From Clostridia bacterium (lineage in GTDB: Bacteria > Bacillota_A > Clostridia > Oscillospirales > CAG-382): 16,041 bases of DNA. Numbering within the stretch: position 1 is the first letter of the stretch; each line of letters opens with the position of its first letter. A program made the position numbers and the translations under genes. The notes beneath the pieces were generated by a model. The model had not been told where the DNA came from. It was given only the letters and a program-made list of their open reading frames with translations, and ran no database searches. The DNA is taken from positions 1 through 16,041 of the forward strand of contig JAGACN010000166.1 of NCBI GenBank assembly GCA_017614095.1, written 5' to 3'. Positions 1-7,204 of the stretch are shown piece after piece.

Positions 1-871
1 CCGGCAGGAACTGTTTGCAGCAGACCGGCCGGCCGCACATGCCGATGCCGCCGCACAGGCGCGCCTCATCGCGCGGTCCGATCTGCCTCAGTTCGATCCG
101 GGTGTGGAACACGGCGGCCAGATCTTTGACCAGTTCGCGGAAATCCACGCGTCCGTCCGCCGTAAAATAGAAGCAGAGTTTGGTGTTGTCGAAGGTGTAT
201 TCGACGTCCACCAGCTGCATGTCCAGTTTGTTCTTCTGGACCTTCTCCACGAAAATGGGTTTGGCTTCCTCCTCCAACCGGCAGTTGGACCGGAAATGCG
301 CCAGATCCTTCTCATCCGCTTTCCGGAGGACAGGCTTCAGCGGCTGGACGATATCCGTGGCGGGCACCATACGGTTGCCGTCGGTCACGTCCCCGAATTC
401 CATGCCGCGCACGGTTTCCACGATGGCATGGTCTCCGGCCGAAAACGGGATCCCGTTCGGAGAGAAGAAATAGACTTTCCCCGCCCCGCGGAAACGGATC
501 CCGATGATCTCCACCGGTTCGGGCGCCGGTTCTTCCGGCACGCTTGGCGTTTCGTTCGGTCCGAAATCCGGAGCAGCGGCGTTCTCGTCGGGAACGTATG
601 CGTTCTCCTCCTGTCCCGTCTGTTCGTCCGTCACTTCCCCGACCTTTTCCGGCTGCGGCTTTTCGGCAGGATGATCCGGCCGGTTCCTCCGCTCCTGGTC
701 GCGTCTTTTCTTGTAATTCTTATTGTTGTGTCTCCGGTCGTTCCACGACCGGTTGTTATGCCCGTCCGCCGAGCCGTGCGGCTTTTCCGCGTCCGGGTTG
801 CCGCCCGGCGTTTTGGGGGCTATTTTCTCCTCCCGGTTTCCGGTCAGGTCGATGATCTTCCGTTCTTCCAT
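1..871 (-). CDS. ricT: RicT/YaaT-type PSP1-domain protein, C-terminus cut by window edge
   Basis: The frame reads open from an ATG at 871 to the window edge, giving 290 residues without a stop. Residues about 121-290 are a PSP1 domain starting EIIGIRFRGAGKVYFFSPNG and containing the cysteine-rich signature CGGIGMCGRPVCCKQFLP (273-290), typical of YaaT/RicT. In Bacillus this protein joins RicA and RicF in an iron-sulfur complex that stimulates RNase Y-dependent mRNA maturation; that role is family knowledge, not visible here. The next expected cysteine motif lies outside the window. Residues 1-120 are an unusual hydrophilic extension, rich in Asn, Arg and Lys at 38-66 and in Glu and Pro at 70-120; Bacillus YaaT starts almost directly with the PSP1 domain. 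A GGAG ribosome binding site sits 8 bases before the ATG. It lies 29 bases after holB, the usual holB-yaaT neighbourhood of Firmicutes. Confidence 0.92.
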   Translation of the reverse strand, partial: MEERKIIDLTGNREEKIAPKTPGGNPDAEKPHGSADGHNNRSWNDRRHNNKNYKKRRDQERRNRPDHPAEKPQPEKVGEVTDEQTGQEENAYVPDENAAAPDFGPNETPSVPEEPAPEPVEIIGIRFRGAGKVYFFSPNGIPFSAGDHAIVETVRGMEFGDVTDGNRMVPATDIVQPLKPVLRKADEKDLAHFRSNCRLEEEAKPIFVEKVQKNKLDMQLVDVEYTFDNTKLCFYFTADGRVDFRELVKDLAAVFHTRIELRQIGPRDEARLCGGIGMCGRPVCCKQFLP

Positions 872-900
872 ACTTATTCTCCAATTCTATTCATAGCCGC

Positions 901-1845
901 TCACAGATCGGCCGCAAGGCGGGTCAGGTCCGCCGACAGGTTTCCGTTCGATTCGACGCTCTCCCGGCAGCGGATGATCGCGTCGCACATGGCGACCAGC
1001 TGCTTCCGCGTCGCGCGGTCCGAGAACGCCTCCGCGTCCTCCTGCCGCAGCAGGACCGCCTCCCCGCCCGTTTTCGCGAGCAGCACGTCGGTCATCATAC
1101 GCAGGAAAAGATCCAGCAGCGGCAGCAGGTTCTCGCGTTTCTGCCTGACTGCCGCAAACGCGGACACGCGGCTGTACCGGTCGGCCGCGAACGCGGCTTC
1201 CAGCCATCCTCTGGCCGTTTCGCGGTCCGCCGCCGCTTTCTTCTGCAGAAACTGCTCCGCTTTTCCGTAACTGCCCTCGGCGAACCGGATCGCGGCGTTC
1301 AGATCCTCTTCCAGCGCGCGGGGGTACTGCTTCAGCAGCCTCTGCTGCAGTTCGCCGTCGGACAGCCCGGGGACCACGATGAACTGGCCGCGCGAGCGGA
1401 CGGTCGGAAGCAGCGCTTTTCTGGTCTCGGTCAGCAGGAACAGATAGACGCCCTCGGGCGGTTCCTCGAATACTTTCAGCAGCGCGTTCTGGGCCGGGGC
1501 CTGCATGTCCTGCGCGTCGTCGAGGATGAACACCATCCGGCTCCCGTCCACGGGGGCCATCGTCGTCTCCCGGATGAGGGTGCGGACGTCTCCGACGGAG
1601 ACCGGCTTGTCGCCCTGCCCGTACAGATGCAGATCGGGATGGTATCCGTCCCGCACCTTCCGGCAGGAGCGGCATTCGCCGCAGGGCGGGTCGTCGCTTT
1701 CGCACAGCAGCGCGGAGGCGAACCACAGCGCCGTTTCCATTTTGCCGATTCCGGCGGGGCCTTCCAGGATATATGCGTGCGAGCAGGTGCCTTCCCGCAG
1801 CTTGTTCCGAAAGGATTCCCGGATGCCGTTGAGATCTCCGGCCAC
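901..1845 (-). CDS. holB: DNA polymerase III delta' subunit (clamp loader)
   Basis: A clamp-loader subunit of the AAA+ type, working with DnaX and HolA to load the sliding clamp. From the GTG start it is 314 residues. A P-loop GPAGIGKM is at 29-36 and a four-cysteine zinc module at Cys48, 55, 58 and 61 (C-x6-C-x2-C-x2-C). The Walker B region reads MVFILDDAQDM, followed by APAQNALLKVFEEPPEG, a clear delta'/DnaX signature. The usual SRC motif is SRGQ here, keeping the Ser-Arg but not the Cys. I chose GTG at 1845 because AAGGAG lies 9 bases upstream. The in-frame ATG at 1875 (10 codons more) has no binding site and is part of a TATAATG that looks like a -10 box. ricT follows after a 29-base gap, probably in the same transcript. 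Confidence 0.9.
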   Translation of the reverse strand: MAGDLNGIRESFRNKLREGTCSHAYILEGPAGIGKMETALWFASALLCESDDPPCGECRSCRKVRDGYHPDLHLYGQGDKPVSVGDVRTLIRETTMAPVDGSRMVFILDDAQDMQAPAQNALLKVFEEPPEGVYLFLLTETRKALLPTVRSRGQFIVVPGLSDGELQQRLLKQYPRALEEDLNAAIRFAEGSYGKAEQFLQKKAAADRETARGWLEAAFAADRYSRVSAFAAVRQKRENLLPLLDLFLRMMTDVLLAKTGGEAVLLRQEDAEAFSDRATRKQLVAMCDAIIRCRESVESNGNLSADLTRLAADL

Positions 1846-1873
1846 GTGCGCACGCTCCTTCCCGTTTTTTGTC

Positions 1874-1902
1874 ATTATACCACTCGAAGAGGGGTTTGGG
1901 AA
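1874..1902 (-). promoter_or_regulatory. Predicted SigA-type promoter of holB-ricT
   Basis: On the minus strand an extended -10, TGGTATAAT (TATAAT at 1874-1879), lies 17 bases downstream of a weak -35, TTCCCA (1897-1902, 4 of 6 consensus). Transcription would begin near 1867, leaving a short leader that contains the AAGGAG of the GTG start at 1845. If so, the ATG overlapping the -10 box cannot be translated from this promoter. Confidence 0.65.
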
Positions 1903-1922
1903 GTGGATTTGAGGAAAAATAA

Positions 1923-1950
1923 TTGACAATTCGGAAAAAAGAGGTAGAAT
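1923..1950 (+). promoter_or_regulatory. Predicted SigA-type promoter of coaW operon
   Basis: TTGACA at 1923-1928 is a perfect -35 and TAGAAT at 1945-1950 is a 5-of-6 match to the -10, with a 16-base spacer. The start of transcription would be near 1957, about 30 bases before the coaW ATG. It is back to back with the holB promoter, so the two units diverge from about 50 bases of shared DNA. Confidence 0.85.
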
Positions 1951-1987
1951 GGGAGCAGAAGAGCATTGTGCATCGGAGGCATTCCCT

Positions 1988-2824
1988 ATGACCATTATCG
2001 GAATCGACATCGGCGGCAGCACGACCAAGATCGTGGGATTCCGCGGCGAGACCCTGCTGCCCCCGCTCCAGGTCCGCGCGACGGATCCGCTGGCGTCCGT
2101 TTACGGCGCGTTCGGCCGTTATCTGAGCGAGAACGACATTCCCCTGTCCGAGATCGACGAGATCCGCATCACGGGCGTCGGGTCCTCGTTCGTGGGCGAG
2201 CCCCTGTTCGGCGTCCGGACGGTGCGCGTGGACGAATTCCGCGCGGACGCGCTCGGCGGTCTGTATCTGACCGGACTGCCCGAAGCCATCCTGGTCAGCA
2301 TGGGCACCGGCACGGCCTACGTCTACGCGGCGGCCGGCGTCAGCGAGTACCTCGGCGGCACCGGCGTCGGCGGCGGCACCCTGACCGGGCTTTCCAAGAA
2401 AATGCTCGGTATGACCGGAGCCGCTCAGGTCGCGGAACTCGCCAAGGACGGCGATCTGTCCATGGTCGACCTGCGCATCGGCGACATCATGAAGGGCGGC
2501 ATCAACGACATCCTCTCCTCCAACGCGACGGCCGCAAACTTCGGGAACCTGAACGATCTGGCCACGCCGTCGGACATCGCGCGCGGCATCTTCAATCTCA
2601 TCTACGAGACCGTCGGCATGCTGGCCGTCTTCGCGGCGCGGCAAAAGAACACGAAAAACATCGTCCTGATCGGCAACCTGTCCGGACTGCCGCAGGCAAA
2701 AGAGACTTTTGAAGCACTGAACCGGATGTTCGGCATGCATTTCCGGATCCCGGAACTGTCCGCCTTCGGAACGGTCATCGGCGCGGCGCTGTCGGAAGAC
2801 GGCATCCCGGTAAAGGAGGACTGA
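1988..2824 (+). CDS. coaW: Type II pantothenate kinase
   Basis: Catalyses ATP-dependent phosphorylation of pantothenate, the first step of coenzyme A synthesis, in the cytosol. The 278-residue length matches type II (CoaW/PanK4-like) enzymes, close to the roughly 267 residues of the staphylococcal one. The actin/ASKHA fold signatures are visible: the phosphate-1 loop IGIDIGGSTTK at 4-14, MGTGTAYV, and the glycine-rich GGTGVGGGTLTGLSKK. Near the C-terminus IVLIGNLSG and AFGTVIGAAL match the adenosine-binding and phosphate-2 regions. The ATG at 1988 has GGAGG 8 bases upstream; the open frame extends to 1949 but that would start inside the promoter. It heads a three-gene plus-strand unit. Some divergent members of this family are phosphatases or kinases of other substrates, so the substrate is inferred from family. 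Confidence 0.87.
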   Translation: MTIIGIDIGGSTTKIVGFRGETLLPPLQVRATDPLASVYGAFGRYLSENDIPLSEIDEIRITGVGSSFVGEPLFGVRTVRVDEFRADALGGLYLTGLPEAILVSMGTGTAYVYAAAGVSEYLGGTGVGGGTLTGLSKKMLGMTGAAQVAELAKDGDLSMVDLRIGDIMKGGINDILSSNATAANFGNLNDLATPSDIARGIFNLIYETVGMLAVFAARQKNTKNIVLIGNLSGLPQAKETFEALNRMFGMHFRIPELSAFGTVIGAALSEDGIPVKED

Positions 2825-2828
2825 AACC

Positions 2829-3212
2829 ATGAGCACACCGGCACGCTGGAGCCCAAAACTGTTCGCCATGCTGCTGGAGCGCGCGAAAGGCGTCCGCTCC
2901 TGGCGCCAGTTCGCCGCCGAATGCGGCGTCAGTTACGTGCAGATGCGCAAGCTGGCCGGCTCCGCCCAGGAGAACCCGCCCCGTCCGAAGCTGATCCGGA
3001 AGATCGCCTCGAACGCGTTCGGAGACGTGGATCTGGAAGACCTGCTGTTCGCGGCCGGCATGAACCGGCTGACCGGGCCCCTGCCCGAAAAGAATGCGCC
3101 GGCCGACGCCGACGCGGAAAAACTGCGCGCTTTGCGTCCGCGCGACCGTGAAACGGTCCGCGAACTGATCGATATCCTCTACGCAAAATCCGGGACCGCG
3201 AACCGGTCCTGA
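2829..3212 (+). CDS. Small helix-turn-helix (XRE-like) protein
   Basis: A 127-residue, probably cytosolic, protein I do not recognise by name. Residues about 8-75 look like an all-helical DNA-binding domain of the XRE/lambda-repressor kind: SWRQFAAECGVSYVQMRKLA (24-43) has helix-turn-helix spacing, and LEDLLFAAGM resembles the region after the last helix of Cro/C1 domains. After a Pro/Ala linker (about 83-97), residues 98-120 form a charged helix. The ATG has AAGGAGG nine bases upstream, lying inside the end of coaW; the gap to coaW is 4 bases, so the two are very probably co-transcribed. It could regulate its own operon, but no operator or ligand domain is visible. Confidence 0.7.
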   Translation: MSTPARWSPKLFAMLLERAKGVRSWRQFAAECGVSYVQMRKLAGSAQENPPRPKLIRKIASNAFGDVDLEDLLFAAGMNRLTGPLPEKNAPADADAEKLRALRPRDRETVRELIDILYAKSGTANRS

Positions 3213-3233
3213 TCCGGTTTCCCAAATACCGGA
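3213..3233 (+). repeat. Small inverted repeat between HTH gene and membrane-protein gene
   Basis: TCCGGT (3213-3218) and ACCGGA (3228-3233) form a 6-base-pair stem with a 9-base loop directly after the HTH gene stop codon. No T-run follows, so it is not a standard terminator. It may be an mRNA-processing or stability hairpin, or chance in GC-rich DNA. Confidence 0.3.
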
Positions 3234-3262
3234 CCGCACGACCGCAGAAAGGAGGGGTTCAG

Positions 3263-3787
3263 ATGTACAAATGCAAGCCCGAGCGCAACGTCGGCCAGAT
3301 GATCCTGCTGATCGCCGGCGCCGTTCTGGTGACCGGAGGGCTCTTCGTCCTGGCCGCGTTCTGGAAAGAAAACGCCGGGCTGATCCGCTTCATCGGCTTC
3401 TTCGCGCTGGCCGTCTCCATCTATTTCCTCTACCGGTTCACGCTGACCGAAGTGGAATACACCCTGTACAACGGCGAATTCACCGTCACCCGGATCGTCG
3501 GTTCCAAGCGGACCGAACTCGCCGTGCTGGACCTGGCGGATACCGTCGCGCTGGTCACCAAGTCGGAATTCAAAGCGCAGGGCCTGAACAGGGGGCTGTC
3601 CACCATCTGCAACTATTCCCAGAATTTCGGGAGCGATCACTGGGTATACGTCTTTACCTTCCAGGACAGGAAAGCGTCCGTGGAATTCGAACCGAACGAC
3701 GCGTTCGTCGCCATCTTCCGCGCGGAGATCGAACGCGCGAAGAACCGCCCGTCCGATCCGGAGGACGGAGACGGCATCCTCATCTGA
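3263..3787 (+). CDS. Two-pass membrane protein with soluble C-terminal domain, unknown function
   Basis: A 174-residue protein I do not recognise. A short basic N-terminus is followed by two hydrophobic helices at about 12-34 and 40-59, separated by a short loop (WKENAG), which should put both ends in the cytosol. The remaining 115 residues look beta-rich (VEYTLYNGEFTVTRIVGSKR, then WVYVFTFQDRKASVEFEPND). This resembles the layout of small bacterial PH-like membrane proteins, but I see no diagnostic motif, so that is only a suggestion. The start is supported by AAAGGAGG seven bases before the ATG. It is the last gene of the coaW unit, 50 bases after the HTH gene, and ends just before the bidirectional terminator. 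Confidence 0.75.
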   Translation: MYKCKPERNVGQMILLIAGAVLVTGGLFVLAAFWKENAGLIRFIGFFALAVSIYFLYRFTLTEVEYTLYNGEFTVTRIVGSKRTELAVLDLADTVALVTKSEFKAQGLNRGLSTICNYSQNFGSDHWVYVFTFQDRKASVEFEPNDAFVAIFRAEIERAKNRPSDPEDGDGILI

Positions 3788-3803
3788 TCCTTTTCCGCCA
3801 TCG

Positions 3804-3837
3804 AAAAAGCCGGCCCGCCGGGGCCGGCTCGTTTTTT
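3804..3837. terminator. Bidirectional Rho-independent terminator
   Basis: AGCCGGCCC (3808-3816) pairs perfectly with GGGCCGGCT (3821-3829) around a GCCG loop. A T-run follows on the plus strand (3832-3837) and an A-run precedes (3804-3808), giving a T-run on the minus strand. It sits between two converging genes and should end both the coaW unit and the uvrC-to-dehydrogenase unit. Confidence 0.93.
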
Positions 3838-3840
3838 CGT

Positions 3841-4830
3841 TCAGGCCATCCGGGCCAGCATTTCCCGCGTGACCTCGGCCAGCAGCGGCTGCCCCTGCAG
3901 GAACCGTTCGATCTCGTCGCACGCGTGCTGCCCGACTTTCTTCAATCCGTTGTTTGCCAGTCCGGCCAGATGCGGGGTCATGATCACGTTCGGAAGCGAC
4001 CGGAGCGGATGATCGGCTGCCGGGGGTTCCGGATCGAAGACGTCGAGGCACGCGTATTTCAGATTGCCCGCCTTCATATGTTCGTAAAGCGCCTCCTCGT
4101 CGATGATGGTCCCGCGCGCGGTGTTGATCAGCACCGCGTCTTTTTTCATTTTGCCCAGCGTTTCCCGGTTGAGCATGTGATGGGTCTCCGGGATGGACGG
4201 CGCGTGAACGGACAGGATGTCCGCCTGTTCCAAAACCTCGTCCAGTTCCGCCTTCCGTGCGCCCATCGCCTCCGCTTTCGCCTCGTCGATGAACGGATCG
4301 TAGAGCAGGATATCCACCTGGAAGGGCTTGAGCAGTTCGATGTAATGCCGGCCCGCCCAGCCGCCGCCGATGACGCCGACGGTCAGATCGTACAGTTCGC
4401 GGATGTTCTCTTTTCCCTCCGCCCAGCCGCCGCGGTGCAGGCTGTCGTTCAGCGCGAAAAAGTTCTTGGAGGCGGCGATGGTGAACCCGAGCGCGGTCTC
4501 GGAAACGCCCATGGAAAGCATGGGCGCGCTGGAGGATACGCGGATGCCGCGCGCCCAGAGCGCGTCGGACACGACCGGCTTGACCGATCCCGCCGCGTGC
4601 ATCAAAAATTTCAGATCCGGGCAGACGGACAGCAGGTCCTCGTCCAGCGGGCGGTTGCCCCAGGACGTGACGGCGATGGTCGCCCCCCGCAGCAGTTCCT
4701 TCACGTTTTCCGGCTCGGTGCCGCCTTCGTTGACGACCACTTCCCCGATCTTTTCCATCCGGCGGACGGTTTTTTCGTTGATGACCATGGCGCGCGTGCC
4801 GGGGTCCATCAGCAAGACAATCTTTTCCAT
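3841..4830 (-). CDS. D-2-hydroxyacid dehydrogenase family, NAD(P)-dependent
   Basis: A 329-residue cytosolic oxidoreductase interconverting a D-2-hydroxyacid and a 2-oxoacid. The nucleotide-binding glycine motif GGGWAG (155-160) sits in VGVIGGGWAG. The family's catalytic triad is present in order: Arg239 in NTARGTIIDEEAL, Glu268 in DVFDPEP, and His287 in TPHLAG. The substrate-facing N-terminal half is divergent and does not show the standard phosphoglycerate, lactate or glyoxylate pattern, so the substrate is unknown. AAGGAG lies 8 bases before the ATG and overlaps the stop codon of the preceding enolase-superfamily gene, 12 bases away. The two therefore form a coupled pair, plausibly acting in sequence on a sugar acid or hydroxyacid. 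Last gene of the unit. Confidence 0.88.
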   Translation of the reverse strand: MEKIVLLMDPGTRAMVINEKTVRRMEKIGEVVVNEGGTEPENVKELLRGATIAVTSWGNRPLDEDLLSVCPDLKFLMHAAGSVKPVVSDALWARGIRVSSSAPMLSMGVSETALGFTIAASKNFFALNDSLHRGGWAEGKENIRELYDLTVGVIGGGWAGRHYIELLKPFQVDILLYDPFIDEAKAEAMGARKAELDEVLEQADILSVHAPSIPETHHMLNRETLGKMKKDAVLINTARGTIIDEEALYEHMKAGNLKYACLDVFDPEPPAADHPLRSLPNVIMTPHLAGLANNGLKKVGQHACDEIERFLQGQPLLAEVTREMLARMA

Positions 4831-4842
4831 GTGGGCTACTCC

Positions 4843-6168
4843 TTAAAAAATGGTTTTCACGTCGTTCGTTTTCGTTTCGAACAGGTCTTCGTATCCGTTC
4901 TTCCCGAACAGCAGGCCGCTGTCCTCATAGAAGGACGCGGACAGCGCGAACCGCCCGCCGGCCTCGTCCCGTCCGGTCATCCCGTCCGGGAGCAGTTTCT
5001 TCATCTCTTCCCAGTGGAGATAGTTCTGGTTCCCGTTCACCTCCACGCAGCCGGTCCGCATGCCATCCAGCGGCGAGATGCGGGCCGCGAACTGCTTGTT
5101 CCATTCGGCCAGGAACGGATTGACGGTCAGATCCGCGCACAGGCACTGCCCGCCGGCCGACAGAACGGCATAAGCCATCCGGAAGGAGACGGAAAGCGTC
5201 TTGGCGATCGGTTTCAGCGCAACGGCGCGGTATCCCAGCGCCATGCGCGACCGGACGTCCTCCAACGAATGGGCCGACTCGTCGGCGTTCACGCAGACGG
5301 GCAGCGACCGGACATCGATCTCGTTCTCCGGTGCGAACGGTTCCTCCAGCAGGACGATCCGGTCCAGCAGCCCGGCTTTGTCGCAGCCGTCCAGCAGCTG
5401 CTCCACGCGGGAAAGGGTGTCGTAGCGTCCGTTCGCGTCCAGATAATACAGGATGTGTCCGCTTTCGGTCAGACCGGTCGGATAGCGCGAAGCGATCTCG
5501 TGGATCGCACGGACACGCCGGACGTCCCAGTCCACCATCGCGCGCATGTCCTCTTCGTGACCGGAACAGCCCGGGACCGCTTTTCCGATCTTGATCTTCA
5601 ACAGTCCGGTGCCCGCGCGTGACAGCCGTTCGATCTCATCGTCCGGCACCGCGTAGGACAGGAGCGGGATGTGGGCCAGTTCCGGATAGGTCCGGTCCAT
5701 GACCGGCTTCACGTCCTCCGGGATCAGATCGTCGAACCGGGTCCAGCCGTTTTCGCGGGCGGTCAGCATCCATAAGGCGAGATCCAGCCCGACCAGCGCG
5801 TTCAGAACGAACGTCAAAGCGACGGTCCGCCCGCAGACGCGGTCGGCATACCGCTTGACCTCCGGCAGGATCCCGTTCAGCACCTCTTCCGGCGACGTGA
5901 ACGTCCATCCTTCCAGCAGACGCAGCGCGTATTCGGTCACGGACATCATCAGCGCGGAAGATTCCGCGGGCGCGTGCTCCGCAAATACGGCGGCGTCCGA
6001 CCACAGGACGCTCTCCACGCACGGCGCGGCGACGCGGAAGCGGCCGGACTCCAGCAGAACGACCGTCTGCCAGAGTTCGTCCAGGTACCGTCCCTTGAAT
6101 CCGAAAGGCGCCTTGAGCGGTTCGCGGATCCAGGTCAGCGACGCGGAGCAGATGCGGACCGGATTCAC
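4843..6168 (-). CDS. Enolase-superfamily enzyme (mandelate racemase/muconate lactonizing type)
   Basis: A 441-residue TIM-barrel enzyme. Superfamily landmarks are in order: Lys-x-Lys at 191-193 in LLKIKIGK, the first metal ligand Asp244 in YYLDANGRYD, the second in LLEEPF (Glu275/276), the third in NADES (Asp296/Glu297), and Lys319 in VALKPIAKT. This pattern fits the muconate-lactonizing/dipeptide-epimerase branch; the lysines on both faces suggest proton abstraction next to a carboxylate. The actual reaction (dehydration, epimerisation or racemisation) cannot be told. The start is GTG at 6168, overlapping the coaD stop in a GTGA; there is no recognisable ribosome binding site before it, so it depends on coupling. 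At 441 residues it is longer than most family members (about 350-400), with extra length near 140-170 and at the C-terminus. Confidence 0.85.
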   Translation of the reverse strand: MNPVRICSASLTWIREPLKAPFGFKGRYLDELWQTVVLLESGRFRVAAPCVESVLWSDAAVFAEHAPAESSALMMSVTEYALRLLEGWTFTSPEEVLNGILPEVKRYADRVCGRTVALTFVLNALVGLDLALWMLTARENGWTRFDDLIPEDVKPVMDRTYPELAHIPLLSYAVPDDEIERLSRAGTGLLKIKIGKAVPGCSGHEEDMRAMVDWDVRRVRAIHEIASRYPTGLTESGHILYYLDANGRYDTLSRVEQLLDGCDKAGLLDRIVLLEEPFAPENEIDVRSLPVCVNADESAHSLEDVRSRMALGYRAVALKPIAKTLSVSFRMAYAVLSAGGQCLCADLTVNPFLAEWNKQFAARISPLDGMRTGCVEVNGNQNYLHWEEMKKLLPDGMTGRDEAGGRFALSASFYEDSGLLFGKNGYEDLFETKTNDVKTIF

Positions 6169-6644
6169 GGCTGTCTGGCCAGCCAGCCGGCAATGACGGC
6201 GGCCGTTTCGTCCGGAACGACGTTATCGAGCGGTTTTCCGTACTTGATCAGATCCCGCGCGTAGGTGGAGCTGATGTGCGACAGCGCCCCTTCGGAAGGC
6301 AGGATGACCGTCTCCGCGTTCCCGATGTCCCGGTTCATCGCCGCGACCTGGGATTCGTAATCGAAATCGCCGCCGTTGCGCGCGCCGCGCACGATGACGG
6401 GATTCTCGTAGCGCCGGATGTATTCGGCGAGCAGCCCGTCCAGCAGCCGGACTTCGACCGAGCCGTCCGGGAAGCAGGCCTTCACGGACTCCAGACGGAC
6501 CTCGTCCGGCAGAAGCGCCGTCTTTCCGATGTTGCTGCACACCAGGATCACGACGCGGTCGAACAGTTTCTGCGCGCGCCGGACCAGATTCAGATGTCCG
6601 ACGGTAAAGGGATCGAAACTGCCTGAAAGAATGGCTGTTCTCAT
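6165..6644 (-). CDS. coaD: Phosphopantetheine adenylyltransferase
   Basis: Transfers AMP from ATP to 4'-phosphopantetheine, the fourth step of CoA synthesis. The 159 residues match the usual length. The nucleotidyltransferase signature GSFDPFTVGHLNLVRRA (8-24) contains the T-x-G-H motif (14-17). RGARNGGDFDYE (86-97) and the second ATP site ISSTYARDLIK (124-134) are both present. The ATG at 6644 overlaps the rsmD stop in ATGA and has GGAGG a few bases upstream. rsmD-coaD is a common Firmicute pair. In this window coaW supplies the first step of the same pathway from a separate unit. Confidence 0.96.
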   Translation of the reverse strand: MRTAILSGSFDPFTVGHLNLVRRAQKLFDRVVILVCSNIGKTALLPDEVRLESVKACFPDGSVEVRLLDGLLAEYIRRYENPVIVRGARNGGDFDYESQVAAMNRDIGNAETVILPSEGALSHISSTYARDLIKYGKPLDNVVPDETAAVIAGWLARQP

Positions 6645-7204
6645 GGTTCTTCCTCCTCGCTCTCTCTTCGAAAAACGGAAATGTGGATCTTGCCGTACCG
6701 GTGCAGCTTCTGCCGGAACCCGTCCGGCGGAGCCGGCACGCCGTCCCGGTCGCTCTCACAGACGATCAGGGCGTCCCCGGACAGCAGTCCGGAATCCGTC
6801 AGCCCGGCCAGGACCTCGTCCAGGATCCCTTCGCCGTACGGCGGATCCAGAAAGACCAGGTTGAACGTTTCGCGGCCGCGCAGGGAGCGGAACAGTTCCT
6901 TCCAGTCGGCCGTCAGGATCCTGCACTTTGGCATGAGTTTTGTTTTCTGCGCGTTTTCCTTGATCACGGCGGTCGCTTCCCGGGAAGCGTCGGCGATGAC
7001 CGCCGAATCGGCGCCGCGCGACAGCGCCTCCAGGGACAGCTGTCCGGTCCCGCCGAACGGTTCCAGCACCTTTCGTCCCTCGATCTCGAACTGGATGGCG
7101 GAAAATAGGCCCTCCTTCGCCGCTTCCGAGGTCGGCCGGGTCTCCAGCCCCTCCGGCGCGCGCAGCTTCACGCCGCGTGCGCTTCCGGTAATGATGCGCA
7201 TCAT
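6641..7204 (-). CDS. rsmD: 16S rRNA (guanine-966-N2)-methyltransferase
   Basis: An SAM-dependent methyltransferase modifying G966 of 16S rRNA, 187 residues, a normal length. The N-terminal RIITGSARG and TRPTSEAAKEGLFS (23-36) are family signatures, and the catalytic DPPY is at 120-123 in VFLDPPYGEG. The SAM-binding motif I reads EPFGGTGQLSLEALSRGA where most members have a form like DLFAGTGALGLEALSRGA; the glycines are kept. The ORF opens with two ATGs; AAGGAGG lies 10 bases before the first, at 7204. That ATG overlaps the uvrC stop codon in ATGA, and the gene's own stop overlaps the coaD start in the same way. Confidence 0.94.
   Translation of the reverse strand: MMRIITGSARGVKLRAPEGLETRPTSEAAKEGLFSAIQFEIEGRKVLEPFGGTGQLSLEALSRGADSAVIADASREATAVIKENAQKTKLMPKCRILTADWKELFRSLRGRETFNLVFLDPPYGEGILDEVLAGLTDSGLLSGDALIVCESDRDGVPAPPDGFRQKLHRYGKIHISVFRRESEEEEP

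Noticed and set aside
887..2869. A 660-codon open frame on the minus strand across coaW and holB
   Set aside because: It runs antisense to coaW and out of frame with holB, its product is low-complexity Arg/Gly/Ala, and it crosses two promoters. It is a shadow of GC-rich codon use.
3271..5622. A 783-codon open frame on the plus strand
   Set aside because: It crosses the bidirectional terminator and lies antisense to two clearly recognised enzymes; no domain is visible.
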